From NCBI GenBank assembly GCA_963576725.1, contig OY755247.1:14758526-14822525 (forward strand): a stretch of 64,000 nucleotides of DNA, given 5' to 3'. This document shows positions 40,471 through 51,074 of this stretch, one piece after another; the first letter of the stretch is position 1; each line of letters starts with the position of its first letter. Position numbers and translations under genes: made by a program. Source of the DNA: Azorinus chamasolen (lineage: Eukaryota > Mollusca > Bivalvia > Cardiida > Solecurtidae). The notes beneath the pieces are model-generated. The model searched no databases. It was given only the letters and a program-made list of their open reading frames with translations, and was not told the origin of the DNA.

Positions 40471-41030
40471 CATAAGGGACAATATTCATTTTTTTCGACT
40501 TGGAGAAACCAGGTTAGCTCCAGCAGATTAATTTTTGGCTTCTCATTTTGAACAAGCGAGACATTGGAAATTTTGGTATATCGTGTGCGGCTGGTGGTTT
40601 AACGCTTTCACTGTTCTGTATTTAGGCTGGTGGTTTAAATTCAGTTGAGAACGATTGATTATCATTATCACAAGAATCGACAGTAACCGTACTTACACTC
40701 CCTGTTTTGTAAGGAAATCAATGACTGCACTTCGACATATCGTCTGCATCGAATGTACACTAAACTATTTACCTTTTTAATGAAAATTTGGCTAAAATAA
40801 TGTCATTTCATTACACAATTCTGCTAATTCAAACCGTGCCTGATGTACATGTAAACAAGTATAGCAATGATTTAAGAAAATGCAATAGAAAGGGGATTTA
40901 TATTATTGATAATTATTTGGTTTTATGCAGTTTTCAGGTGGCAGTACATCAATCATGCCAGAATTTGCACATACTAGAATAACTTCCTGAACTCTTTTGC
41001 TTCTATGGGTGAATTCTGATCACCTTTGCC
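40471..41030. other. No gene recognised
   Basis: Unique sequence. Short frames only. Confidence 0.4.
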
Positions 41031-41035
41031 AGCAG

Positions 41036-41140
41036 CTGGATCCAGATAAGATGTAGAGTAATTCTGGATTCAGATAAGATGTAGAGTAACTCTGGATCCA
41101 GATAAGATGTAGAGTAACTCTGGATCTAGTTAAGATCCAA
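41036..41140. repeat. 28-bp tandem repeat, 3-4 copies (L-derived)
   Basis: 'ggatccagataagatgtaga' recurs, each followed by 'gtaactct'. Confidence 0.8.
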
Positions 41141-41169
41141 GCTGTTTGATGCAGAGATTAAGTTTTCAA

Positions 41170-41420
41170 AACAAAAGGAAAGAATTATGAAATAAAAGAA
41201 AGTGTGTCCATGGGACATGGATGCCCCTGCTGAATGAGATCTGAATAGGGGAGACACGGTACAACTCGCTATGATTATGCTTCAGACCAAATATGAAATA
41301 ATTCCAGTATACACAAGCCAAGAAATCTTTGACGAAAATTTTACAGGACGGATGTTTGGACGGACGTTCAGACAAGAGTAAAATTTAATGCCCCCATCGC
41401 CTAAAGGCAGGCGCATAAAA
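41170..41420 (+). mobile_element. Pearl-like element, short
   Basis: 'gtgtgtccatgggacatgga' (head palindrome tccatgggacatgga), 'acaggacggatgtttggacg' microsatellite-like part and a 3' hairpin 'aatgcccccatcgcctaaag' to 'gcgcata'. Confidence 0.6.
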
Positions 41421-41517
41421 GAAATACAAGTTCAAACCAATAAGATATTTTGCAGATGACATTTATGTAAATATGGCAGTGAAAGAATAACTGTATTAAC
41501 ATAAATCGTTGAACACT

Positions 41518-41655
41518 TAACACGAATATTCAACTTAAAAATGACATCATGAATATTAATTAGATTAAGTTTTATAATGGTTTAAGAGCAGAGGAAGATT
41601 TGGCTATCGCTTATTCTATAAGCAAATATTAACCAGACCCCTGATCTGTTTGAAA
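41518..41655 (+). mobile_element. MITE family B, remnants
   Basis: 'acgaatattcaacttaaaaa' to 'taagcaaatattaaccagac'. The hairpin is lost. Confidence 0.6.
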
Positions 41656-41671
41656 AGGTTACTCAGAACTG

Positions 41672-41825
41672 CTACAGTTAAAGATGCATACTCAAATACT
41701 AAAATTGCCATTTCTCCACAAAACCTAATATGTTGTGACCGCTCTTTTTAATCGTCTCGAAGGGTTAGGGGGGAAAAATTATGATTTTAGTATCAAAGTA
41801 GGTACATTTATCTGTTGCTCTGAAG
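41672..41825 (+). mobile_element. MITE family D, right arm lost
   Basis: 'ctacagttaaagatgcatac' and left arm, then 'cgtctcgaagggttagggg'; right end 'acatttatctgttgctctg'. Confidence 0.7.
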
Positions 41826-41929
41826 TAGTATGTCTAAACAAATCAAAACTGCGGATATAAATGTAAGGTATTATGTCGGTCATTATGAAAAAATAGTTTA
41901 CAAAAAATTCAGACATCATTTGGTAATTT

Positions 41930-42003
41930 CGGTAATTTGGCTTGGAGGAGAAATGACGATTTTAGTGTTTTGTGTATGTACATTTGTCTGTTGTTCTGAA
42001 TAT
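41930..42003 (-). mobile_element. MITE family D, end fragment
   Basis: 'ttggaggagaaatgacgatt' to 'catttgtctgttgttctg'. Confidence 0.6.
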
Positions 42004-42125
42004 TTTGCATAAAGAGTCAAGCATCTTGCACAAATGTAGTCAATATCATTGCCCTATACATGTATTCAGATGAACTAAAAGTATCCATTACATAACCCAT
42101 AAAAACACCTATCAACTTCATATAA

Positions 42126-42321
42126 TTAAACCTTTAAATCATGCTGAAATTTCAAAGTGGTAGGATCCATCGTTGTTTAATGACCAAGTCCATTCAGTAT
42201 GAAGGGGTATAATTTGCAAAACAATTTTGGATGACAAGCAAATGCTCTATTTATCACGATGGTTTCAAAAAGTGACTTTTACAGATGTGTAGAAAGGTGT
42301 ATTTATGGTGGAAAGGATTAA
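42126..42321 (+). mobile_element. MITE chimera: K left part joined to C/B right part
   Basis: TTAA 42126-42129. The left part is family K (to 'ttttggatgacaa', about 42236). From 'gcaaatgctctatttatcac' it is the right hairpin arm of C with the B-type end 'aggtgtatttatggtgg', TTAA 42318-42321. The joint lies at the edge of the core palindrome. Confidence 0.8.
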
Positions 42322-42535
42322 GACATTGAAATAACAGTTTGACCTTTATGCACCTAGAGACCTAATTAGAAAAACATCACTCCAAACACCTTTGCAAACA
42401 AAATATGCTTGTTTTATATTGTTCATTTTGACAATGACGTATACTGATACATCTTTGACACATTACATTAACATAGCTGTACTGACATTATCATTAAATG
42501 AATCCATGTTACCTTTAGTATATGGACATATAAAC
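42322..42535. other. No gene recognised
   Basis: AT-rich spacer. Confidence 0.4.
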
Positions 42536-42780
42536 TTAACCCTTTCCTTCATATAAACGTGTTTTCATGCATTTGCAAACAGAGTAGACACAGATCAAAT
42601 GGCTCCTAGAGGATCTGTCTGATCAGGGTCTGCTCCTGTTTGCTTATGGAAGTTGATAGATCTGTTTTTATACTTTCTTAAATGGCTACATTGTTCTACC
42701 TTCTGTATTCCATTATAATTATTTTGTCCAAGAAGATTATGTAGGTCTTGAAATTTGTAATAAACACAGAACAGGGAAAG
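42536..42780 (-). mobile_element. MITE family A, right terminus joined to B
   Basis: TTAA 42536-42539. Apex ggctcctagaggatc. It ends 'cacagaacagggaaag', where the B element begins without TTAA. Confidence 0.8.
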
Positions 42781-43014
42781 CAAATACTCCATAAGTACAC
42801 CTTTCTATGCCTTTGCAAACAGGGTGAACCCAGATCAGACAGCTCCATAGGAGCTGATCAGGGTCTACTCTGTTTGCTGATGGCATGATATAGAAATGAT
42901 TGTGCAGATTATGCCATGACCTAAACATTCAGTGTTCAATATGCCATTAGAAGAAATGCACCTAATCTAAGTATCCTTATTTCTTACATGAATATTCATA
43001 TAGGAAAGGGTTAA
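42781..43014 (-). mobile_element. MITE family B
   Basis: 'actccataagtacacctttc' to TTAA 43011-43014. Apex shortened to agctccataggagct. Confidence 0.8.
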
Positions 43015-43176
43015 GCAAATAGTGTAGACCCAGATCAAACTGGTCCATCAACATTATTTGCTGCTATGTATATATACATCAGTCTCATTCAAGTTATCAA
43101 AACGGTGCCAAATAAATTTGTTCAGCAGACTGAGGAGAGATTTTGTGTCCGAATATTTAGGATAAATAAAGTGAAT

Positions 43177-43411
43177 TTAAATGTTTCCCCATAAATACGC
43201 CTTTCTATGCCTGTGCAAAAGTCATTCTTTGAAACCATTGAAATAAATAGAACATTTGCTCCTAAGGAGCAAAATTTTAATGCTCTACTTATAACAATGG
43301 TTTCAAAGCTACAAAATTATGAAATTTTCCTTTTCTCTAGTAAACACTCCTTTTTGGTAGATTTTTTCAAAGAGGTTGGATCCAAAAATAGCCTGAGTGG
43401 GAATGGGTTAA
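43177..43411 (+). mobile_element. MITE hybrid of B terminus and C body
   Basis: TTAA 43177-43180 with B-type end 'cataaatacgcctttctatg', C hairpin (apex tgctcctaaggagca) and C right end, TTAA 43408-43411. Confidence 0.8.
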
Positions 43412-43437
43412 GCGAGTAATATAGTACCAGCAGAATA

Positions 43438-43666
43438 TTAACCCTTTCCCTCATATTGATGACTTTTGACGACTCTGAAAAAGTCACTTTGTGAAACCAT
43501 TGTGATAAATAGAGCATTTGCTCCTATAGGAGCAAATGCTCTATTTATCACAATGGTTTCAAAGTACAAAATTCTAAAATTTTCCCTTTCTCTAGTTAAT
43601 GTTCCTTTTCAGTAGATTTATTCAAAGACGTTGTACCTAAAAATAGCATATGAGGTAATGGGTTAA
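43438..43666 (+). mobile_element. MITE family C, full length
   Basis: TTAA 43438-43441 and 43663-43666. Perfect apex GCTCCTATAGGAGC. Confidence 0.9.
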
Positions 43667-43718
43667 ATACTAACATTGTCTGCCAAATAAAACTTGTCAA
43701 ATGTACAAAAAATGTTTA

Positions 43719-43898
43719 CTTAACACTTTACTCATCAATAGGCCTTTCTACAGTCCTCTGTTAACAGAGTCTAGTCTAGTCTTAGTCTCTGCCATGGCCA
43801 AACATTCCTGTGTCTGTGTGCTTTTATAACTTAATTAATCTACCAGGTAACTAATATTTGTGATATTTCTTACATATTCATGGATTAATTATGTGCAC
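43719..43898 (-). mobile_element. MITE family B, hairpin mostly deleted
   Basis: 'cactttactcatcaataggc' to 'cttacatattcatggattaa'. Only 'ctgttaacagagtc' is left of the hairpin. Confidence 0.7.
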
Positions 43899-44181
43899 AG
43901 GATGCTTTGGTAGCTGTAGATTGACTCCTACAGAAGTCATCTGGTCTTTGTTTACTCTGTTTGCAATGGCATAAGATGGCATATTTGTGGAGTACATGAT
44001 TTAGGTCCTCTGATCAGGGTCTGCTCTGCTTGCTTGTGAAATTATAACAGATCTGACTCTACAGTTTCTATCAATACCAAAAAATCTTGTGTACATATAT
44101 GCCATAATAAACATTCAGCTAATAAATATTCATGATGTCATTGTTTCTTACATGAATATTCAACAGCGACTGAAGGTTTAA
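43899..44181 (-). mobile_element. MITE family B, two partial copies back to back
   Basis: A right arm 'cctacagaagtcatctggtc' with end 'ggcatatttgtggagtacat', then a reversed B right half 'ctgatcagggtctgctctgc' to 'tgaatattcaacagcgac', TTAA 44178-44181. Confidence 0.65.
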
Positions 44182-44425
44182 CCCTTTCCCTGTTCTGTGT
44201 TTATTACAAATTTCAATACCTACTGAATATTCATGGACAAAAAGGTTATAATGAAATATGGAAGGTGGAGCATTGTAGCCATTTTAGAAAGTAAAGACAC
44301 AGATCTTTGAAATTCTATTAGCAAACAGAGTAGACCCAGATCAGACGGCTCCTAGGAGCCGTCTGATCTGGGTCTACTCTGTTTGCAAATGCGTGAAAAC
44401 ACGTTTATATGAGGGAAAGGGTTAA
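44178..44425 (+). mobile_element. MITE family A, full length
   Basis: TTAA 44178-44181 (shared with the B copy before it) and 44422-44425. The arms are near perfect around a 4-bp-shorter apex, ggctcctaggagcc. Confidence 0.9.
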
Positions 44426-44488
44426 AGAAAATGATACAATAGCCTTTGAAATAATACCTATTGAGGAGTGATCCAATGGCTATAATAC

Positions 44489-44660
44489 TTAACCCTGTCT
44501 TTGTTAAATATTCGTGCAAGAAATAATGACATCATTAACATAAATTAGATTAAAATTTATAATAGTTTATGAATACAGGATATTTTGGCTCAGACTGAAA
44601 CCGCAGAATCCAATCTATATTATACCATAAGCAAAGAGATCAGACCCTGATCAGATGGAT
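44489..44660 (+). mobile_element. MITE family B, left part and hairpin start
   Basis: TTAA at about 44489, then 'gtgcaagaaataatgacatc' to 'agaccctgatcagatgg', where an L fragment (44668-44722) follows. Confidence 0.65.
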
Positions 44661-44784
44661 CAATCAATTTAGATCCAGATGAAATGCCAAGTTTCTCGTC
44701 AGTATCAAAACTGTTCGACATTTCTGGCTATTTTTGAAGAGGAATGGAAGAAAATTTATCAGCACTGTAAGATGTCTGAATAAG

Positions 44785-44937
44785 ATGGGTGTTCATTTTT
44801 CAACAATAACTTCTTTATTTCTCCACCAAAACCTATGTTGTGACCATTCTTTAGAATCGTCTCTTGGAAGTGGAGAAATGGCGATTTTAGTATTTTCAGT
44901 AAGCATGTTTATATTGTATGTTACTCTGCATAATTAT
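44785..44937 (-). mobile_element. MITE family D, right arm lost
   Basis: 'ttctttatttctccaccaaa' and left arm, then directly 'agtggagaaatggcgatttt'. Confidence 0.7.
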
Positions 44938-44939
44938 GA

Positions 44940-45040
44940 AATAGTAAAAATTCAAATAATAATATTCATAAAAATTCAACTAATAAATATTCATGCCGTT
45001 ATTATTTCTTACATGAATATTCAACAGAGAAAGGGATAAA
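44940..45040 (-). mobile_element. MITE family B, right end
   Basis: 'aactaataaatattcatgcc' to 'gaatattcaacagagaaagg'. Confidence 0.6.
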
Positions 45041-45865
45041 CACATATTCCACACATTACTTTCTACAAGCTAGTAGCAAATTTGTGATAACCAATGAACG
45101 CATTAACAGTGAAGATCCAGATGAGAGGCCATATGTTACTCAGTGTCTCGTCACAGTGCTCCAGATAATTTTGCATGCTAATGTGTAAGTACACGCACAT
45201 TTTATTTTCAATGCTGAAAGTCAAAATGAAATGCTGAAACGGGAACTGTGATTCTTGTTTTTCTTTCCATTTTTTCATTTTTCCACACTAATCTTTTTCT
45301 CCTTTTTTTCAAAAAAACTAAACACAGTTTAATTTTTCTCCTCCATCGCAGACCAACTCCAGACAACGCCATGTTTTTTTGTTTCTGTCGATTAGACGCT
45401 TGCAATGTGACTAATTCTTGTCCCTAATCCCTTCTTCCCCATTCGACAAACCACGGCCAATTCCGGTACCCTACATTTCATGTAAAGTATCTTAAAACGC
45501 CTACCATGAATACAACGGACCCAACTATATAAGATACAGTGCATCGCAATTAAAAGGAAATTGCGAGAGAAAATGAGAATCCAGTTTAACATATTCCAAA
45601 ACTTTACCAGAATGTTACGAGTTACTTTGTATGCGTAAGTGCATACAAACCTAACTCGGAATTATTCGGGTAAGTACACCAGTGCAAGCGTCTATCCATG
45701 ATCTACGCATTTTTTCAATATTCTGAAAGTAGGAGAAGTCAACTTCAGCGGAGACAATAAGGACGTTATGCACAGTTTGACAATTGAAATATGCACACAA
45801 TTTCCAGTGTGCATTTCCGTACGCACGATCTGAGTTTCAAATGTGTTTTTGTAAAAAAAATATGT
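45041..45865. other. Unique, MITE-free stretch with no gene recognised
   Basis: About 0.8 kb. 'caactatataagatacag' near 45520 resembles a TATA-type motif and pyrimidine tracts are frequent, but no exon can be supported. Confidence 0.35.
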
Positions 45866-46081
45866 TTAACCCTTTCCCTAATATAAACGTGTTTTCACGC
45901 ATTAGCGAACAGAGTAGACCCAGATCAGAGTTGTCTATTAGGGTCTACTCTGTTTGCTAATAGAATTTGATATATCTGTTTCTTTGCTTTCTAAAATGTC
46001 TACAATGTTCCACCTTTCATATTTCTTTATAACTATTTTGTATTGAAATTTGGAATAAACATAGAACAGGGAAAGGGTTAA
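45866..46081 (-). mobile_element. MITE family A with shortened apex
   Basis: TTAA 45866-45869 and 46078-46081. The apex is deleted to 'gatcagagttgtctattag', and the right part lost 'ccatgaatattcagtagg'. Confidence 0.85.
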
Positions 46082-46210
46082 ATACGCAGGAGCACAGTCT
46101 GTTTTACATTTCTAACTCAGACTGTATTTTTGAAGAGGAATGGATGAACACTGAGACTTGTAGTACTGATGACAACTGCAGCAGATGATAATTACTTAGC
46201 TTGCAAAGAA

Positions 46211-46406
46211 TTAACCTTGTACTCCATAAACACGCCTTTCTGCGTCTTTGCAAACAGAGCAGACCCAGATCAGATGGATCCTGTAGGAGCCATTTGATCA
46301 GGGTCTCCTCTCGTTCCTTACAAAATAATACAGATACGATTATAGCCAAAATTTGTGTTCATGTGCCATTATTTCTTGCATGATCAATCATGAAGTAAAT
46401 GGTTAA
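46211..46406 (-). mobile_element. MITE family B
   Basis: TTAA 46211-46214 and 46403-46406. Apex ggatcctgtaggagcc. Confidence 0.8.
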
Positions 46407-46511
46407 ATGATGCCAGCCATGCATTACCAGTCAATATAAACAGAATACACATGTCAATTTACACTTAAATATCTCAATATGTGATTGAAGTATATAAAAA
46501 TTATATATATA

Positions 46512-46757
46512 TAACCCTCTCTCTCATATACAGGCCTTTTCAAGCCACTGCAAACAGAGTAGATCTAGATCATATGGCTCCTATAGGAGCCATATGATCT
46601 GGTGCTCTGTTTGCTTATGGAATTATGTAGATCTGATTCTAAACTTTGTGTGAAGCACAAACATTCCCTTGAAACGTTTACATGATAAACATTAAGCTAA
46701 TGAATATTCATGAAGTGACCCAATTCATGCGTAAATAATCATTAGGGAAAGGTTTAA
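46512..46757 (-). mobile_element. MITE family B, first of four abutting elements
   Basis: 'taaccctctctctcatatac' with apex GGCTCCTATAGGAGCC. Ends at TTAA 46754-46757, shared with the next. Confidence 0.8.
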
Positions 46758-46979
46758 CCCTTGCTCTGTTTATATTCATGTAAGAAATAATGACATGAAC
46801 ATTTATTAGCTGAATTTTTTCGACGACATAATTACCGTATGACTATACACAGGATGTTTTGGCTCAGATAGGTCTAATTCTACACTAACAAATAGAGCAG
46901 ACTCTGGTCATATGGGGATATCTGGGTCTACACTGTTTGCACAGGCGTACAAAGGCGTATTGGTGGAGCAAACAGTTAA
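46754..46979 (+). mobile_element. MITE family B, second of four
   Basis: Lies between TTAA 46754-46757 and 46976-46979. The hairpin apex is lost (gtcatatggggatatctggg). Confidence 0.8.
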
Positions 46980-47062
46980 CCCTTTACCTCATATAAACGT
47001 GGTTTCAAACGCATCTTCAAACAGAGTAGACCCAGATCAGACGGCTCTGAGTAACAGGTTAA
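46976..47062 (-). mobile_element. MITE family A, 87-bp internal deletion copy, third of four
   Basis: The left end 'ctcatataaacgtggtttca' and left arm up to 'cagacggct' are followed directly by 'ctgagtaacaggttaa'. TTAA sites shared on both sides. Confidence 0.8.
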
Positions 47063-47308
47063 CCTTTTCCCTCATATAAACATGGATTCACGCATCTTCA
47101 AACAGAGTAGACCATGATCAGACAGATCCTAAAGGAGCCATCTGATCTAGGTCTACTCTGTTCGCTTATGGACTTTGCTAGATCTGTTTCTTTATTTTCT
47201 AAAATGGCTACAATGGACCACCTTCCATATTCCATTATAACTATTTTGTCTATGACTATACAGCAGGTACTGAAATTTGAAATAAACATGGAATGGGGAA
47301 AGAGTTAA
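47059..47308 (-). mobile_element. MITE family A, full length, fourth of four
   Basis: TTAA 47059-47062 and 47305-47308. Apex agatcctaaaggagcc. Confidence 0.85.
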
Positions 47309-47884
47309 AGGAGAAAGAATCAGTGACAGGTAGATACCGGCCCATACCTCACATTTGAAAATCCCTGCTAAGACGACTAACACTAATCATGGATATAAAG
47401 TTTGTATCCATTTTCTTCACAGTCCTTCACTTAGCCAGGTATTCCTTCCATAAATGCATGTACATGTATCAAAGTATTGAGCACTTTTCAACCTGAGCCT
47501 CTAGTATTGCTGGTATATATATACATATAGTTGGCAGTGCATGCATGGCTAAACCTGTAATGACCTAGTTTCCTCTCATATATTTACGACCACTCTAAAT
47601 TATGCTATGCAACATATGTATTGGCCATGTTCAGCAACTTCCAAAACAAAATCTGTTGTCCCCAAGTACAGTATCCATTTTTCTGTTTCTTTTATAAAAG
47701 GTTGTTCTATTTACAAACCATACACTGTAAGAGTATAGTACAACAATGTCAAGGTTGCTCAGTAGTTTACAATCGCTGATACGAGATACTGCCAAAATGT
47801 CGTCTGCATAAAAAATGAAGTCTGTCACAGAGTTAACCAATTTACCTGTTATCTGATGCAATATCCTTTCATGCCTACGCAAAA
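47309..47884. other. No gene recognised
   Basis: Unique sequence. A minus-strand frame includes FYADDI, which superficially recalls reverse transcriptase, but nothing around it supports that. Confidence 0.35.
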
Positions 47885-48042
47885 TTAATAGAGAAGACCA
47901 AGCTACTGCAGGAGCTGTCAGATCAGGGTCAGCACTTTTTGCTGTTGAAGTAATATAGATCTTAATCTACAGTTTGAGTCAGGATGCATGGTAAACATGG
48001 CATTATAAAAGTTCAGCTAAATCAATATTTCTTACATAAATA
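47885..48042 (-). mobile_element. MITE family B, right half, cut by family E
   Basis: 'agctactgcaggagctgtca' to 'atttcttacataaata', where E is inserted at TA. Confidence 0.7.
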
Positions 48043-48044
48043 TA

Positions 48045-48251
48045 CAGTAAAACCTCTCTATAACGGCCACTAAATTGTGTTAATAAGTTGGTATATCTAG
48101 GCCAGGTGGCTGCTTAAAGCAAGGTGAAAGTAAAACAGAACTCTCCTATAGGAGCGTTCTGTTTTTACTTTCACCTTGTTTTAAGCAGCCAAATGCCTTT
48201 AACACAAAATATTTGATGTAATTAAGTGGCCATTATAGAGAGGTTTTACTG
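48045..48251 (+). mobile_element. MITE family E, full length, TA target duplication
   Basis: TA 48043-48044 and 48252-48253. Ends CAGTAAAACCTCTCTATAAC at both sides (right as complement). Apex ctctcctataggagcg, one mismatch. Confidence 0.95.
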
Positions 48252-48307
48252 TAAAAATCAGGTGATGAGGTTTAAATGGCCTTTTAATTGGATCTACATA
48301 GTTGCTA

Positions 48308-48460
48308 ACCCATTTACTCCATCATTTTGCCTTTTAACCCTTTGCCAAAAAGAGTACATCCAGATCAGAGGGCTCCCGGCTCACCAGATCGGGGTCTGCA
48401 CTTATTATGTATCGTATACTATAGATCTGATTCTACTGTTTCTTTCATGATACAAATTAT
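48308..48460 (-). mobile_element. MITE family B, diverged hairpin
   Basis: 'catttactccatcattttgc' and 'ccaaaaagagtacatccaga' with apex gggctcccggctcacc. Confidence 0.55.
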
Positions 48461-48711
48461 TTTGTTCATAGGTTGCAAATGCCACATAATGTCGTAAAGG
48501 TTGATTATTTTATTGATTAATAATTCACACATACTAAAGTACTACATCCTATTTATGGGTATACACCCTATTAATGTTGCCGCAAGCTGTGCTCGGGGGC
48601 AAATTCCAAAAAATCTTGAATTCGATTTGTTGAAGTTGTTGTGAAGTTACTGACAGAGTGTCCGCTGGCATCCTGATGATAAGCAAAGATATTAAAAGGT
48701 TACATAATTAT
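48461..48711. other. No gene recognised
   Basis: Unique spacer; 'ccgcaagctgtgctcggggg' is locally GC-rich. Confidence 0.4.
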
Positions 48712-48895
48712 AAAGGTGCGTACCCTAATACTAAAATCATCATGTTTCCACCAAACCCTATACTGTGACCACTCTTTAGAATCGTCTCTTCGAGACATTT
48801 CTAAAAAGTGGTCATAGTACAGGTTTTGGTGGAGAAAAAAAGGAGCTCTTCTTGAAAATGTTCAAATTTACACATCTTATCTGGACCTCAGTTAT
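48712..48895 (+). mobile_element. MITE family D, near full length
   Basis: 'aggtgcgtaccctaatacta' to 'cacatcttatctggacctc'. Apex cgtctcttcgagac. Confidence 0.85.
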
Positions 48896-48962
48896 TTAAA
48901 GTCTCATCTATATCTAAGCTATTTGCAAATACTAGTCAAGAGAATACTTGGCAGTACAAGGG

Positions 48963-49176
48963 TTAACCCTTACAATGAGGGAAAAGAGTTACTAAGTTCC
49001 TTTGTAAACAGTGTACACCCAGATGAGAGCTCCTAGAGGAGCCCTCTCATCAGGGTCTGCATTGTTTGTAATGTTATGCTTTTCTTTGGAAAAATTCTTA
49101 AATATTCACAATAAGCTTGACCAGCTATTTGAATTTTGGAATAGCCCATTTGAAAATTCAGCTTTGTAAGCGTTAA
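48963..49176 (-). mobile_element. MITE family G, full length
   Basis: TTAA 48963-48966 and 49173-49176. Apex gagctcctagaggagccc; one arm lost two bases. Confidence 0.85.
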
Positions 49177-49189
49177 TATCATCCGGGTT

Positions 49190-49330
49190 CTATACAAGTT
49201 GCATAAACATTTTCAAGAATAACTTCTTTATTTTGCCACTAAAATCGTCTCGAAGAAAGAGTGGTCACAGTGTAGGCTTTGGTGGAGAAATGACGGTTTT
49301 AATATTTGAGTATGCATGCATGCATGTCCA
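49190..49330 (-). mobile_element. MITE family D, left arm lost
   Basis: 'acattttcaagaataacttc', then 'tcgtctcgaagaaagagtgg' and the right end. Confidence 0.7.
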
Positions 49331-49479
49331 ACATTTAATAGGCTAATGTGTTCTAGCAAGACCAAGATATGCTAGGAGAAAAGTACAAACAGTCTTTTGC
49401 ATAAAAAATTCAAGCATTAATTAGTACATTGTACTTTGTCAAGCAACTAGGGTCAGAAGTATTTCTTAAACCTATTTAA

Positions 49480-49760
49480 TAAATGAATAAATGAATATTC
49501 AGGGAAGAAATAATTATAACTATTAATTGGCTGAATTTTTATCATGATATTAGATATATGAGCAAGGGGTTTTCCATGCAAGGCAGAAACTGTAGAGAAA
49601 CAGAGCTACAGATAACGGTGCGGTGCGTACCCAAATACAAAGACGATCATGTTTGGTGGAGAAATAAGGAAGCTATTGCTAAAAATGTTTAAATTTACGC
49701 ATCTTAACTGGAGCTCTGGAGAAAGATCTATATTATGTCATAAGCATGGGGGGAGTTCCC
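49480..49760 (+). mobile_element. MITE family B interrupted by family D
   Basis: 'taaatgaatattcagggaag' to 'ggcagaaactgtagagaaa', D at 49600-49720, then 'agaaagatctatattatgtc'. Confidence 0.7.
49600..49720 (+). mobile_element. MITE family D with left arm deleted, nested in B
   Basis: Ends CAGAGCTACAGATAACGG and 'aactggagctctg'. GAGAAA is present on both sides, a possible 6-bp target duplication and the clearest seen for family D. Confidence 0.7.
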
Positions 49761-50070
49761 ATTTCATCTAAAGACCTTAAATTAATTGATTCCCATTTCG
49801 TCTAAAATATAAAATTTGGTGAAGGATTAACCTATATATATTCGGAGATTTGCATTTGTGCACATCTGCATATCATATGCGGATTTGTTTTCCTTCGTTT
49901 GCGCACAAAAAAAGGTTTCATTTGCGCACAAGTTTTTTCTATCCAATGTGCATGTGTACCTCTTCCGTTAGCCAATGTTAAACACTGTCAAATGTTAACA
50001 ATGTTGCCCCTTGCTCACCATGGGGAGGTGGAAGTAGGATTTTAAACTGTCACAGTGTATATAATATTAT
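49761..50070. other. No gene recognised
   Basis: Unique. Contains 'tttgcgcacaa' repeats near 49900-49932. Confidence 0.4.
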
Positions 50071-50071
50071 A

Positions 50072-50530
50072 CTCCATGTAAGAAATACTGATATCATGAA
50101 TATCATGAATATTGATAAGAGATTATAATGACATTGTCCATATAGCAGAAACTGTATAATCAATATCTATATTATACAGATTACAAATAAAGGTGCCAAA
50201 ATACTAAAATCGCCATTTCTCTACCAAACCCTATACTGTGACCACTCTTTAGAATCGTCTCGAAGAGACGATTCTAAAGAGTAGTCACAGTGTAGGGTTT
50301 GGTGGAGAAATAAAGGAGCTATTCTTGAAAAAGTTTAAATTTATGCATCTTATCTGGACCTCTGCTTTATGAATATCAATACGCTGAATTTTGATCATGG
50401 CATAATAACAGGGACATTTTTAGTCATGGCAGTAAAACTAAGTAAATAGACCTTTATTATTCCTTATGAAAACAGAGCAGATCCTAAAGGAGCTGTCTGG
50501 TATTGATCAGTTCTCTTTGCAAATAGAAAA
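50072..50530 (+). mobile_element. MITE family B pieces around a family D copy
   Basis: 'ctccatgtaagaaatactga' to 'aatatctatattatacag', D (50172-50372), then 'gaatatcaatacgctgaatt' to a reduced hairpin 'gatcctaaaggagctgtctg'. The piece after D restarts inside B, so two B fragments may be joined. Confidence 0.65.
50172..50372 (+). mobile_element. MITE family D, near-perfect hairpin
   Basis: Arms of about 45 bp around apex cgtctcgaagagacg with one mismatch (gtagtcac). Confidence 0.9.
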
Positions 50531-50619
50531 CCATCTAGTTTTTTCTAATCAAATAGAACTTTTATATTTATTACTAGTCTGCGACTTGGGATCAATTTTG
50601 GAATACCTACATCCAGCGC

Positions 50620-50850
50620 TTAACCCATACGCCTTTCTATGCCTTTGCAAACAGAGAAGAACCAGATTAGATGGCTCCTGTAGGATCAGTCTGACAAGGG
50701 TCTGCTCTGTTTGCTTATGATATAACATAGATACAATTCTACAGGTTCTGTCATGGCCAAAATGTTCATGTGCTATTATAACAATTAATCTAATTTATAT
50801 TCATGATGTCATTATTTCTTACATGAATATTCATGAAGTAAAGAGTTTAA
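50620..50850 (-). mobile_element. MITE family B, full length with short left end
   Basis: TTAA at about 50621, 'acgcctttctatgcctttgc', apex ggctcctgtaggatc, right end 'gaatattcatgaagtaaaga'. Confidence 0.8.
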
Positions 50851-50851
50851 C

Positions 50852-51050
50852 TAACCCTTTCCTTCATATAAACATGTTTTCACCCATCTGCAAACACAGT
50901 AGACCCAGATCAGACAGCTCCTAGAGGAGCTGTCTGATCAGGGTCTGCTGTGTTTAGTTTTGAAAAGTTTACACACCAAACAATCAGCAAATAAATATCC
51001 ATGGTGTCATTATTTCTTACATGAATATTAACGGAGTACGTAAAGAGTAT
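50852..51050 (-). mobile_element. MITE hybrid: A left half, B right end
   Basis: A-type 'ccttcatataaacatgtttt', hairpin with apex AGCTCCTAGAGGAGCT, then B right part 'tcattatttcttacatgaat'. Confidence 0.8.
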
Positions 51051-51074
51051 AATTAGCACGTACTGCAGTGACAA

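Noticed and set aside
47631..47882. FYADDI in a minus-strand frame, as in reverse transcriptase
   Set aside because: A short chance match. None of the neighbouring reverse transcriptase motifs is present in any frame nearby.
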